Assembly (NCBI RefSeq): GCF_018919385.1
Contig: NZ_JAHLMF010000010.1
Location: 62,001-126,000, forward strand
Direction of reading: 5' to 3'
Source of the DNA: Geomonas diazotrophica
Lineage (GTDB): Bacteria > Desulfobacterota > Desulfuromonadia > Geobacterales > Geobacteraceae
Length of the DNA: 64,000 nucleotides
This document shows, in pieces, positions 42,959 to 51,636 of this stretch. Under the pieces are notes generated by a model. It made no database searches and had not been told where the DNA came from. It saw only the letters and a list, made by a program, of their open reading frames with translations. Every line of letters starts with the position of its first letter. Within the stretch, counting starts at the first letter, position 1. Both the position numbers and the translations under genes were made by a program.

Positions 42959-44014
42959 TTAACAGCATCCCTTTAAATATTTTTTGGACAGGTACTTCAC
43001 TTCGTCGGTGCGACCCTGGCGGTTGAGGATCGGGATGAGCCGCTCGGCCGCAGCCTTGGCCACGCCGGGGTAGTCCAGGGACTTGGTCCAGAGCTCCATG
43101 GCCCGCTCCGTATCCCCGGTCGCCTCGTGCAGTTCGCCCAGCATGAACTGGGCCTGGTCCGGGAGGATGTCAAGTTCCAGCATCTTCTGCACGGTGGCTA
43201 TCGCCTGCGGGTAGCGTCCCCCGCCGGCAAACAATTGAACGAGTGCCAAGTAGACGGTTGCGTTTTGCGGATTGAGCACCAATGCCCGATTCAGGAGCGC
43301 TTCGCTCTCATGAATTTGCCCCGCACGGAACATTATAAGTGCCACTTCGTATAATACAATGTCATTTTCACGAGATAACAACATTTCTTGCAAAATGGGG
43401 AAGGCATCGCGGTCGTTGCCTTCATGAATCATGAGGTACGCCTTGGCGAATTGGGAGCCGAGTTCGGCGTAACGGCCGGGGAGGTCGCCGGGGAGCGGCT
43501 GGATCATGAGGAAGAACTGGTCCTCTTCGGACATGCTCATCTCCATGGAGGCGGGCTCCTCGTGATGGTGATCGCCGTGCCCCTTGCAGGTGGTGCAGGA
43601 ACCGCCGCCGTGCGGTTTGTAGTTGCCAGCGCCTGCCGGTGCGGCGGCAGGCTTCGCGGCCGCGGCCTGGCTTTCGGGCTGTTCCAGCTTGGCGGCCTCG
43701 GCATGGGCGCGCGCCTTGAGGCCGGGATCGGCGGCGAGGTCGGCGGCGAGGCAAAAGTGATCATATGCCTTCTGCACTTCGCCTAAACGCAGGGCGTGTT
43801 CGCCTTCCTGCAGGTTCAGTTCTCCCAGGCGGTCGCCCGCCTGGTCCAGCCCCTGGCGGATGGCTGCGGCTTCCTGGGGCGCATCAGCCGGGCAAAGCTT
43901 CAGCGCCTCCTGTAAATCAACGCGCGCATCGGCGTAGCGCTCAGCGGCGAGGCGCTTGGCACCCTGGTTCTGGTAGTGACGAAAATCCTTCTTGCCGAAC
44001 AGTCCGAAAAACAT
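42959..44014 (-). CDS. TPR-repeat protein with a His/Cys-rich linker
   Basis: 351 residues. N-terminal TPR-like helices (AAERYADARVDLQEALKLCPADAP) and a C-terminal TPR array (about 215-340) are separated by an Ala/Pro linker and a metal-binding-looking segment CTTCKGHGDHHHEEP near residue 150. The protein ends in KGCC. It is probably a cytoplasmic scaffold; the His/Cys patch could bind metal. GGAGG precedes the ATG at 44014. The function is unknown. Confidence 0.78.
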   Translation of the reverse strand: MFFGLFGKKDFRHYQNQGAKRLAAERYADARVDLQEALKLCPADAPQEAAAIRQGLDQAGDRLGELNLQEGEHALRLGEVQKAYDHFCLAADLAADPGLKARAHAEAAKLEQPESQAAAAKPAAAPAGAGNYKPHGGGSCTTCKGHGDHHHEEPASMEMSMSEEDQFFLMIQPLPGDLPGRYAELGSQFAKAYLMIHEGNDRDAFPILQEMLLSRENDIVLYEVALIMFRAGQIHESEALLNRALVLNPQNATVYLALVQLFAGGGRYPQAIATVQKMLELDILPDQAQFMLGELHEATGDTERAMELWTKSLDYPGVAKAAAERLIPILNRQGRTDEVKYLSKKYLKGCC

Positions 44015-44039
44015 GCAGCCTCCGAATGGTGGGTTGTAT

Positions 44040-45356
44040 TTATGCAATTACGAGTTCGGTGACGCTCTCGAGGTGGTAGGTCTGCGGGAACATGTCTACC
44101 GGCCTGGAGCGGGTCACCTGGTACCCGTTGCTGCAAAGTGTAGCGAGGTCGCGGGCCAGCGTGGCCGGATCACAGGAAACGTAGATGATCTTTCCCGGTG
44201 CGAGTGCGGCGATCTCGGCGGCGGCCTCGGCGCCTCCCCGGGGGGGGTCGAGCACCACCGTGTCGAACTTTTCCTTCCGCTTGACCAGGCGCCTGACGGC
44301 CTGGGCCGCGTCGCTTACCTGGAAGACGGCGTTTTCGATCCCGTTAGCCTCTGCGTTGGCCACTGCATCGGCGATGGACGGGGCGTACCCCTCGATCCCC
44401 AGCACCTCCGCGGCGCGAAGCGCGAGCGGCAGGGAGATGTTGCCGTTGCCGCAGTAAAGGTCGAGCACCCTCTCCTTCCCGGTCAACCCGGCCCACTCGC
44501 AGGCGGTGCGGATCAATTCCAGGTTCTGCGGGTGGTTCACCTGCGAAAAGCCACCCCGGCCGAAGCGAAGCGTCAGCTCCTTCGAGCCCGGCAACAGGTC
44601 GGCGGGGACGCGGTAGCTCAGGGCTTCGATGCCGAAGGCCTTCGTCAAGTCCCCTTTCTGGCCGCTGCGCAGGAAAGCGCCGGCGACCGAGGGAAGCTGA
44701 GACCGCTCCTGGGCCAGGCGCTCGACCAGTCTACCGCCAGCGCCTCCCCTGCTGTGCACGATGGCGATCCCCTCCCCCTGGTCGCCGATGGCGAGGTCTA
44801 CCTGGTGGATGAGCTCGAACTGCGGCAGCCTGGGGATGAGTGCCCGGAACTCGGCGGCCATCCGGTTCAGGCGCGGGTTCGCCAGCGGACAGCCGGCGCC
44901 GAAATCGACCACGTTGTGGGAACCGGTGCGGAAAAATCCGAGTTGCACCGCGCCTGCGCGCACGGAGACCTTCACCTGCACGCGGGAACGGTAGCCGTAC
45001 GGCTCAGGCGATGCCGCGACCGGCAACACCTTTTCCCGGGCGATCTTGCCGATGCGCGCCAGGGTGTCCGCGAAAATGGAACCCTTCTGTAAGAGCTGCT
45101 CCGGGTAGGAGAGGAACTGCCAGTCGCAGCCGCCGCACTCGCCAAAGACGGGGCACGCCGGGGCGACACGCAGCGCCGAAGGCTCGACCAGCTCGGCGAG
45201 CTCCCCCTCCAGAAAGGAGCGCTTGTCCTTCACCACGCGGATCCTCGCCCGATCTCCCGGTGCGGTAAAGGGGACGAAGCACGCCTTGCCGTCCACCCTG
45301 CCGAAACCGGCGCCGCCGTAACAGAGGCTTTCTATGAAGACGACCGGATCAGCCAT
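44040..45356 (-). CDS. 23S rRNA (uracil-5-) methyltransferase, TrmA/RlmD family
   Basis: 438 residues. An N-terminal TRAM domain (about 5-55), a [4Fe-4S] ligand motif CPVFGECGGC near 65, the SAM site DLYCGNGNISLPL near 300, DPPRGG near 372 and the catalytic YVSCDPATLARDL near 395. It methylates uridine in rRNA (RlmC/RlmD-like) or tRNA. It overlaps the 3' end of the upstream gene by 8 bases. Confidence 0.9.
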   Translation of the reverse strand: MADPVVFIESLCYGGAGFGRVDGKACFVPFTAPGDRARIRVVKDKRSFLEGELAELVEPSALRVAPACPVFGECGGCDWQFLSYPEQLLQKGSIFADTLARIGKIAREKVLPVAASPEPYGYRSRVQVKVSVRAGAVQLGFFRTGSHNVVDFGAGCPLANPRLNRMAAEFRALIPRLPQFELIHQVDLAIGDQGEGIAIVHSRGGAGGRLVERLAQERSQLPSVAGAFLRSGQKGDLTKAFGIEALSYRVPADLLPGSKELTLRFGRGGFSQVNHPQNLELIRTACEWAGLTGKERVLDLYCGNGNISLPLALRAAEVLGIEGYAPSIADAVANAEANGIENAVFQVSDAAQAVRRLVKRKEKFDTVVLDPPRGGAEAAAEIAALAPGKIIYVSCDPATLARDLATLCSNGYQVTRSRPVDMFPQTYHLESVTELVIA

Positions 45357-45741
45357 GGACGCCGCGCGGTACGAAACCCGTCCTGCGCCCCCGGGCCCGG
45401 GTCAGTTCGGCCTGGACCAGCTTCATCGGGAAACCGGGGCTATTGAAGTAGCCTAGGGAGTGAGCGGCGAAGTCGGCGATGACCCGCTCCACGGTCTGGT
45501 CCACGGAGAGTGAAGGCACCCCCTGGTGCTCGATGTCCTTCTTGAAACTCACGCTGGCGCCGAGCAGTTTCATGGCAGCCTGGTGAGATTCCTCGTCGGG
45601 GAAAAGATCTGGCGAAAGCGGAACTTCGCAGCATATATGAATGCGGACCTGGTGGTAGTCGCCAAAGTAGCGGCGCGTGGCGTCGAAGAAGCGAACGGTG
45701 AGCCCGTTGGAGAGCGGGATCTCCCTGATCAGTTTTTGCAT
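45349..45741 (-). CDS. Conserved protein of unknown function upstream of the rRNA methyltransferase
   Basis: 130 residues from the ATG at 45741 (MQKLIREIPLSNGLTVRFFD). That start has AAGGAG upstream at long spacing; an ATG 15 codons earlier (45786) has none. Pattern LTVRFFDATRRYFGDYHQVRIHICCEVPL resembles small beta-rich proteins seen in Geobacter genomes, without assigned function. No membrane segment. The overlap with the methyltransferase gene implies joint expression. Confidence 0.7.
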   Translation of the reverse strand: MQKLIREIPLSNGLTVRFFDATRRYFGDYHQVRIHICCEVPLSPDLFPDEESHQAAMKLLGASVSFKKDIEHQGVPSLSVDQTVERVIADFAAHSLGYFNSPGFPMKLVQAELTRARGRRTGFVPRGVHG

Positions 45742-45921
45742 GTAAACTCGGTACTCCTTGGAAAAATCTGGCCATTTTTTTAGCATGTTATGCGAGTTCT
45801 GTAAATAGCGATGATATCGAAGGGAAAATGGTAACAGCTGCGAAATGCAGCTTGCTTTTTGCAGGAAAAATTTGTAGACTCACAGATTGTTAAAAGATGC
45901 CACAAACTCCCAGGAGCAAAA

Positions 45922-46140
45922 ATGAGCAAGGAAGAAGCAATCGAAGTAGAAGGGACGGTCATTGAGCCGCTTCCCAACGCGATGTTCAAGGTGAAGCTGG
46001 AAAACGACCACATGGTGCTGGCGCACATCTCCGGCAAGATGAGGAAGTTTTTCATCAAGATCCTGCCTGGCGACAAGGTCACCGTAGAGCTCTCTCCCTA
46101 CGACCTCAGCCGCGGCCGCATCACCTATCGCGCAAAATAA
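45922..46140 (+). CDS. infA: Translation initiation factor IF-1
   Basis: 72 residues, full-length OB-fold IF-1: [41 protein letters not shown] and [15 protein letters not shown]. The ATG at 45922 has AGGAGC upstream. IF-1 binds the A site of the 30S subunit. It stands alone rather than in a ribosomal protein operon, suggesting a second infA copy. Confidence 0.93.
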   Translation: MSKEEAIEVEGTVIEPLPNAMFKVKLENDHMVLAHISGKMRKFFIKILPGDKVTVELSPYDLSRGRITYRAK

Positions 46141-46299
46141 ACCCTTCCCCCGTACGTCACCGGCGTCTGTCCCTGCCACCCTCAGCATCGCTGCAAGGCA
46201 CATACGGATAACATAGGACCCAATACCGGTTTAGCTGCGTGCCCCCGCGCGCAGCGTACTGAACCTTTATTCAATCCCACAGTAAGAAGAGGAAGAGCA

Positions 46300-46863
46300 A
46301 TGTACACTGCAGCCGATCTGAGAAAAGGCTTGAAGATCACCATCGACAACGAGCCTTACATCATCACCCACTTTGACTTCGCCAAGCCGGGCAAAGGGCA
46401 GGCCCTTTACCGCACCAAGATGAAGAACATGATCACCGGCTCCACCCTGGACCGCACCTACCGCTCCGGCGAGACCTTCGAGCCTGCCAGCCTTGAAGAC
46501 CGCGTGATGCAGTACCTCTACAAGGAAGACGATCACTACTGCTTCATGGACAACAGCACCTTCGAGCAGATCCACATCAGCGAAGACGCCATGGGCGACG
46601 CCAAGAACTACCTGATCGACAACCTCCAGGTGGACGTGCTCCTGTTCAGGGAGAAGGCAATCGGCGTAGACGTTCCGAACTTCGTCAACCTGCGCGTCGT
46701 GCAGACCGACCCCTGGGTCAAGGGGGACACCTCCGGCAGCGACTCCAAGCCCGCCACCGTCGAGACCGGCTACGTCCTGCGCGTTCCGCCGTTCATCGAG
46801 GAAGGCGAGCTGATCACCATCGACACCCGCACCGGCGAGTACTCCACCAGGGTCAAGGGGTAA
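46300..46863 (+). CDS. efp: Elongation factor P
   Basis: 187 residues, the standard length. KOW-like domain I ends with the loop AKPGKGQALYRTKMKN, where Lys32 is the expected modification site; the C-terminal ETGYVLRVPPFIEEGELITIDTRTGEY signature is present. EF-P relieves ribosome stalling at polyproline. It is followed after 3 bases by epmA, which attaches lysine to that residue. Confidence 0.96.
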   Translation: MYTAADLRKGLKITIDNEPYIITHFDFAKPGKGQALYRTKMKNMITGSTLDRTYRSGETFEPASLEDRVMQYLYKEDDHYCFMDNSTFEQIHISEDAMGDAKNYLIDNLQVDVLLFREKAIGVDVPNFVNLRVVQTDPWVKGDTSGSDSKPATVETGYVLRVPPFIEEGELITIDTRTGEYSTRVKG

Positions 46864-46866
46864 GTC

Positions 46867-47778
46867 ATGTCGGGAAGTTGGCCACTGGCCAGGCGCTCCC
46901 AAGCCCTGGCCCAGCGTGGCGCGATCTTCGCCAGGATCAGGATGTTTTTCCATGAAAAGGGGTATCTCGAAGTCGAGACCCCTTTTCGCATACCCGCTCC
47001 CGCCCCCGAGGCGCAGATCGACGCCATACCCAGCGACGGCTGGTTCCTGCAGACCTCGCCCGAACTCTGCATGAAGCGGCTTTTGGCCGCAGGCTACCCC
47101 CGCATCTTCCAGATCTGCCGCTGCTGGCGCGACGGCGAGCGCGGCACCCGCCACCTGAGCGAGTTCACCATGCTCGAGTGGTACCGGGCCCAAGCCGACT
47201 ATCGCGTGCTGATGGACGAGACCGAGGAGCTGATCAGGGCTGCGTCCGGAGCGGACACCATCACCTATCGCGGCGTCGAGATCGACCTCTCCAACCCATG
47301 GGAGCGGATCACGGTTCGCGACGCCTTCCTGCGCTACGCCGGCACCACCGCCGAAGCGGCCCTGGCCGCGGGGACCTTCGACGAGCTGATGGTCGACAGG
47401 ATCGAACCGAGGCTCGGCATCGGTCGCCCCACCTTCATCTACGATTACCCGGCCAGTTGTTCCGCCCTGGCCCGCCTCAGGGCCGACGACCCCACCGTAG
47501 CCGAGCGCTTCGAGCTCTACCTGGGCGGCCTGGAGATCGCCAACGCCTTCTCCGAACTGATCGACCCCGTCGAGCAGCGCGCGAGGTTCGAGGCGGAGGC
47601 CGCCGAGCGAGCCCGCCACGGCAAACACGGCTACCCCGTCCCCGAAAAGTTCCTGGCCGCCCTGGCCGAGATGCCGGAAGCAGCAGGCATCGCCCTGGGA
47701 CTCGATCGCCTGGTCATGGTGCTGCTCGACGCGGAGAGCATAGACGACGTCGTGGCCTTCACCACCGAAGAGCTTTAG
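46867..47778 (+). CDS. epmA: EF-P lysine ligase EpmA (GenX/PoxA)
   Basis: 303 residues, a class II lysyl-tRNA synthetase catalytic domain without the anticodon-binding part: VETPFRIPAPAPEAQIDAI, RCWRDGERGTRHLSEFTMLEWYRA near 85 and ALGLDRLVMVLLD near 275. It adds beta-lysine or lysine to EF-P, encoded just upstream. The companion EpmB (lysine 2,3-aminomutase type) is not in this window. Confidence 0.95.
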   Translation: MSGSWPLARRSQALAQRGAIFARIRMFFHEKGYLEVETPFRIPAPAPEAQIDAIPSDGWFLQTSPELCMKRLLAAGYPRIFQICRCWRDGERGTRHLSEFTMLEWYRAQADYRVLMDETEELIRAASGADTITYRGVEIDLSNPWERITVRDAFLRYAGTTAEAALAAGTFDELMVDRIEPRLGIGRPTFIYDYPASCSALARLRADDPTVAERFELYLGGLEIANAFSELIDPVEQRARFEAEAAERARHGKHGYPVPEKFLAALAEMPEAAGIALGLDRLVMVLLDAESIDDVVAFTTEEL

Positions 47779-47897
47779 GTCGCCACCTCGGGCAGTGCAG
47801 CACCCCCTGTCACCTCCCGCCCCGCCCCTGTAACCCTTGGGCTGGACTGCTCCATCTCACCGCCCAATAGGATGCATCCGGCGCTTCCTCTCGTCAA

Positions 47898-47929
47898 TCG
47901 TCAACCAATCTTTCTGAAGTGGTTGACAA
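47898..47929 (+). promoter_or_regulatory. BirA-type operator overlapping the bioB promoter
   Basis: TCGTCAACC (47898-47906), 14 bases, GGTTGACAA (47921-47929): arms match at 8 of 9 positions and follow the TTGTnAACC-N14-GGTTnACAA pattern of biotin repressor sites. The right arm contains a -35 TTGACA (47923-47928), with a -10 TAAATG-like element at suitable distance before bioB. Confidence 0.82.
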
Positions 47930-47969
47930 CCTCCGCTTCTGCGTGCTAAATGACCCGCTGGAGGATCTC

Positions 47970-48956
47970 ATGGAAAAAATCATCTCTGAAATAGCAGAAA
48001 GAATCATCGCAGGCGAATCCATCACCCCCGAAGAGGCCGTTCGTCTCTCGGACGCGCAGGGCTCCGAGCTCTTCGACCTGTTCCGCGCCGCCACCCGCGT
48101 CAAGGAGCACTTCGTAGGCAACGAGGTGCACCTTTGCTCCATCATCAACGCCAAGTCCGGCCGCTGCGCGGAGAACTGCGCCTTCTGCGCCCAGTCCGCC
48201 CACCATACGACCGACGCGCCGGTTTACCCGCTGGTCCAGGAGGAGCAGATGGTGGAATGCGCCAAGGCCGCCGAGACCAACGGCAGCGCCTGTTTCGGCA
48301 TCATCACCAGCGGTACCACGGTGAAGGGGCAGGAACTGGAGCAGATCCTCGCAGCCCTGCGTCGCATCCGCAAGGAAACCACCATCCTCCCCTCCTGCTC
48401 CCTCGGCATCATCGACGAGGAGACCGCGCGGAAGCTCAAGGACGCGGGGATGGACACCTACCACCACAACCTCGAGACAGCGGAGAGCTTCTTCCCCAAC
48501 ATCTGCACCACCCATGCATACCAGGAAGACGTGGACACGGTTCGAGCGGTGAAAAAGGCCGGCGTAAAGATCTGCTCGGGGGGCATCTTCGGGATGGGCG
48601 AGAGCGCCGCGCAGCGCGTGGAGATGGCCTTCACCCTGAAGGAGCTCGACGTCGACTCGGTGCCGATGAACTTCCTGAACCCGATCGAGGGAACCAGGCT
48701 CGAGGGCGCGAGCAACATCTCCGCACAGGAGTGCCTGAAGACCATCGCCATCTACCGCCTGATCCTGCCGGGCAAGAGGATCACCATCTGCGGCGGACGG
48801 GAAAAGAACCTGCGCGACCTGCAGTCCTGGATATTCTTCGCCGGCGCGAACGGCACCATGATCGGCAACTACCTCACCACCGCGGGGCGCAACGTCGACA
48901 CCGACCTGACCATGTTCGGCGACTTAGGCCTCACCACCGTGATGTGCGCGCATTAA
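47970..48956 (+). CDS. bioB: Biotin synthase
   Basis: 328 residues. Radical SAM motif CAENCAFCAQSAHH (about 57-70), SGTTVKG, SCSLGIIDEETARKLKDAG and the YHHNLETAESFF segment are BioB signatures; the [2Fe-2S] ligands follow. It inserts sulfur into dethiobiotin. The ATG at 47970 has GGAGG upstream. It opens the bioB-bioD-bioA run under a BirA-like operator. Confidence 0.96.
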   Translation: MEKIISEIAERIIAGESITPEEAVRLSDAQGSELFDLFRAATRVKEHFVGNEVHLCSIINAKSGRCAENCAFCAQSAHHTTDAPVYPLVQEEQMVECAKAAETNGSACFGIITSGTTVKGQELEQILAALRRIRKETTILPSCSLGIIDEETARKLKDAGMDTYHHNLETAESFFPNICTTHAYQEDVDTVRAVKKAGVKICSGGIFGMGESAAQRVEMAFTLKELDVDSVPMNFLNPIEGTRLEGASNISAQECLKTIAIYRLILPGKRITICGGREKNLRDLQSWIFFAGANGTMIGNYLTTAGRNVDTDLTMFGDLGLTTVMCAH

Positions 48957-48990
48957 AATCACCTGCCATTCAGGGGACTGATGACGCTAC

Positions 48991-49102
48991 CTGTAGGGGC
49001 AAATGATCATTTGCCCGGCTGCCAGTGCCCCGGCTGCTCCGGTTGCGACAATTGCCGTGGTGGCGCCGCCGAGGGGGGGCGGATGATCATTCGCCCCTGC
49101 AG
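48991..49102. repeat. Inverted pair of dispersed palindromes between bioB and bioD
   Basis: Palindromes GGGCAAATGATCATTTGCCC (48997-49016, perfect) and GGGCGGATGATCATTCGCCC (49077-49096, one mismatch) face each other, each joined to CTGTAG or CTGCAG on the outside. They flank 60 bases of GC-rich DNA. Same family as 4053-4072. Confidence 0.85.
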
Positions 49103-49130
49103 TGGACATAACGCATCGAAAGGAAACAGC

Positions 49131-49850
49131 ATGCCAGCCAAAAGCATCTTCATCACCGGCACCGACACGGGTGTGGGAAAAACCATCGCGTCTGCGACCA
49201 TCGCCATGCTGCTCAGGAAGATGGGACACAGCGTCGGGATCATGAAGCCGGTAACCAGCGGCTGCATCGAGGCCGAGGGCGCCCTCGTCTCCGAAGACGC
49301 CGAACTGCTCGCCTTCGCCGCGGGGGTCCCGGTCACGCAGGACGCCGCACCCTACCTGCTCAGGGCGCCTCTCGCGCCTTCCGTCTCCGCCACCCAGGAC
49401 GGCGTCCGCATCAGCTTCGACGTCATCAAGGAGGCCTACCAGAGGCTCGCCGCGCAGTACGACTTCGTCATCGTGGAAGGGGCGGGCGGATTGATGGTTC
49501 CCCTGGCAGGCGGGCTGCTGGTGGCCGACCTCGCCCTGCATCTCGGCCTTCCCGTCGCCGTGGTGGCGCGCCCGAACCTGGGGACCATCAACCACACCCT
49601 GCTCACCACCTTCACGGCGCGCACGCTGGGGCTCAAAGTGAAAGGGGTCATCGTCAACCGCTACCCCGACACCCCCGACCAGGCCGAATCCTACGCTCCG
49701 CACATGATAGACTCTCTCTCCGGGGCGCAGCTCCTCGGCCTCTTCCCCGACATCGAGGCGCAAAACGAGCGCGACCTGGTCACCAAGCTGGCCGACCGGC
49801 TGCTGCAGATGCCGGCCACAGGGATCATGCTGAGAGAGATGTTCGAATAA
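49131..49850 (+). CDS. bioD: Dethiobiotin synthetase
   Basis: 239 residues: P-loop ITGTDTGVGKTIAS (8-21), KPVTSG near 39 and VEGAGGLMVPL near 118. It closes the ureido ring of dethiobiotin with CO2 and ATP. The ATG at 49131 has AAAGGAAAC upstream; the frame is open further back through the palindromic repeats and is not coding there. Confidence 0.94.
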   Translation: MPAKSIFITGTDTGVGKTIASATIAMLLRKMGHSVGIMKPVTSGCIEAEGALVSEDAELLAFAAGVPVTQDAAPYLLRAPLAPSVSATQDGVRISFDVIKEAYQRLAAQYDFVIVEGAGGLMVPLAGGLLVADLALHLGLPVAVVARPNLGTINHTLLTTFTARTLGLKVKGVIVNRYPDTPDQAESYAPHMIDSLSGAQLLGLFPDIEAQNERDLVTKLADRLLQMPATGIMLREMFE

Positions 49851-49977
49851 ACCTGGAAGCCGCTCTACGTTCTACGTCGACGGGTGAGGTCCTTTCTGGA
49901 CACTCGCATCGTTACTTGCGCCACCGCTTGAGAGGCCTGAAAAGGCACGGCGCTGGCTCTTTTTTCGGGAGGAACAC

Positions 49978-51339
49978 GTGATCGAACTCGATACCGAAAC
50001 GCTCAGACGCTACGACAGCGAATACCTCTGGCACCCCTTCACCCAGATGAGCGAGTGGGAAAACGCGGAGAATATCGTCATCACCAGGGGGGAAGGCTCC
50101 TACATCATCGACTCAGAGGGGAACCGCTATCTCGACGGGGTGGCCGCCATCTGGACCAACGTGCACGGGCACTGCCGCAAGGAGATCAACGAGGCGGTGA
50201 AGGAGCAGGTGGACCGGCTGGAGCACTCGACCCTCCTGGGGCTCTCCAACGACCGCGCCGCACTCCTTGCCAAGCGATTGATAGACATCGCGCCCCAGGG
50301 ACTGGCCAAGGTCTTCTACTCCGACAACGGCTCCACCGCCGTGGAAATCGGCGTGAAGATGGCCTTCCAGTACCAGCAGCAGGTCGGCAACACCGAGAAG
50401 AAGAAGTTCATCCGCTTCGATAACGCATACCACGGCGACACGGTCGGCTCGATGAGCGTCGGGGGGATCGCCATCTACCACGAGGTCTACGCCCCCCTGC
50501 TCTTCCCCACCATCATGGCGCCCTCCCCCTACTGCTACCGCTGCGCCCTTGCCCCGGAGGGGGATTGCCGCAGCTGCGGTCTCCTCTGCCTTCAGGAACT
50601 CGAGAGGCTCATGAAGGAGCACGCCCATGAACTGGCCGGCCTCGTGATCGAGCCCTCGGTCCAGGGGGCCGGCGGCATGATCGTGCAGCCCCCGGGCTTC
50701 GTGAAGGGGGTGCGGGAACTCTGCGACCGCTACGACGTCCTCATGATCGCGGACGAGGTCGCGGTCGGGTTCGGCCGCACCGGTGCGATGTTCGCCTGCG
50801 GTAAGGAAGGGGTGACCCCGGACATCATGGCCATATCCAAGGGGATCTCGGCCGGGTACCTGCCGCTGGCCGCCACCCTCACCACCCGCAAGGTCTACGA
50901 CGCCTTCTGGGGCGCCTACAGCGAGCTCAAAACCTTCTTCCACGGCCACACCTTCACCGGCAACCCCATCGCCTGCGCCGCGGCGCTCGCGAGCCTCGAC
51001 CTTTTCGAGACGGACCGCCTGCTGGAGCGGCTCCCGGAGAAGATCGACTACCTCCAGGACCGCCTGCAGCGGCTCATGGAACTGACCCACGTAGGGGACG
51101 TGCGCCAGGAAGGGATGATCGCCGGGATCGAGCTGGTCCGCGACCGGCACAGCCGCGACCCGTACCCGTGGGAGGAGCGCGTCGGAGTCCGGGTCTGCCT
51201 GGAAGCGAGAAAGCACGGACTTTCCCTCCGCCCGCTGGGGAACGTGATCGTCGTATTCCCTCCCCTCTCCATCTCCCTCGACGAGCTTGCCATGCTCATG
51301 GACGGCATCGAGGCATCCATCCGCAGCGTCACCGAGTAG
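49978..51339 (+). CDS. bioA: Adenosylmethionine-8-amino-7-oxononanoate aminotransferase
   Basis: 453 residues, PLP class III: HPFTQMSEW near 17, YSDNGSTAVEIGVKMAFQYQQQ near 114, IADEVAVGFGRTG near 258 and the PLP lysine in AISKGISAGYLPL near 283. It converts KAPA to DAPA. The start is GTG at 49978, preceded by GGGAGG. The CYRCALAPEGDCRSCGLLC insert near 183 has four cysteines, which is unusual and may be a species-specific loop. Confidence 0.95.
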   Translation: MIELDTETLRRYDSEYLWHPFTQMSEWENAENIVITRGEGSYIIDSEGNRYLDGVAAIWTNVHGHCRKEINEAVKEQVDRLEHSTLLGLSNDRAALLAKRLIDIAPQGLAKVFYSDNGSTAVEIGVKMAFQYQQQVGNTEKKKFIRFDNAYHGDTVGSMSVGGIAIYHEVYAPLLFPTIMAPSPYCYRCALAPEGDCRSCGLLCLQELERLMKEHAHELAGLVIEPSVQGAGGMIVQPPGFVKGVRELCDRYDVLMIADEVAVGFGRTGAMFACGKEGVTPDIMAISKGISAGYLPLAATLTTRKVYDAFWGAYSELKTFFHGHTFTGNPIACAAALASLDLFETDRLLERLPEKIDYLQDRLQRLMELTHVGDVRQEGMIAGIELVRDRHSRDPYPWEERVGVRVCLEARKHGLSLRPLGNVIVVFPPLSISLDELAMLMDGIEASIRSVTE

Positions 51340-51461
51340 CGGGTTCCCGCGACGCCGAAAGTGTACCTCCCGTCCCTATCCTCCCCCCTGGGGAGGAGAC
51401 GAAGCAAAAAGCTCTGGCATCGCCCAGATTCATCCAGTAATATAGTGAACTTCGCCACTGC

Positions 51462-51571
51462 CCCTCTTCCGTTGGGAGAGGGACGGTGGCGGGGGGGTTG
51501 CGACCTGCACAGAGGCCGCCGACGGCATCCCCCTCACCCCCCTGCGGGCACCCTCTCCCGCGTGGAGAGGG
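51462..51571. repeat. Inverted pair of CCCTCTCC/GGAGAGGG hairpins
   Basis: Two hairpins, CCCTCTTCC-GTT-GGGAGAGGG (51462-51482) and CCCTCTCC-CGCGT-GGAGAGGG (51551-51571), flank about 70 bases with GGGGGGG and CCCCCCT stretches. This wording is common as a dispersed intergenic repeat in many bacteria. Confidence 0.75.
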
Positions 51572-51636
51572 ACTGGCGGAGCTGACCGCCCTTTTGCAAA
51601 AAAACAGACAGCAGGCATTACCTCAAGGAGCACTTC

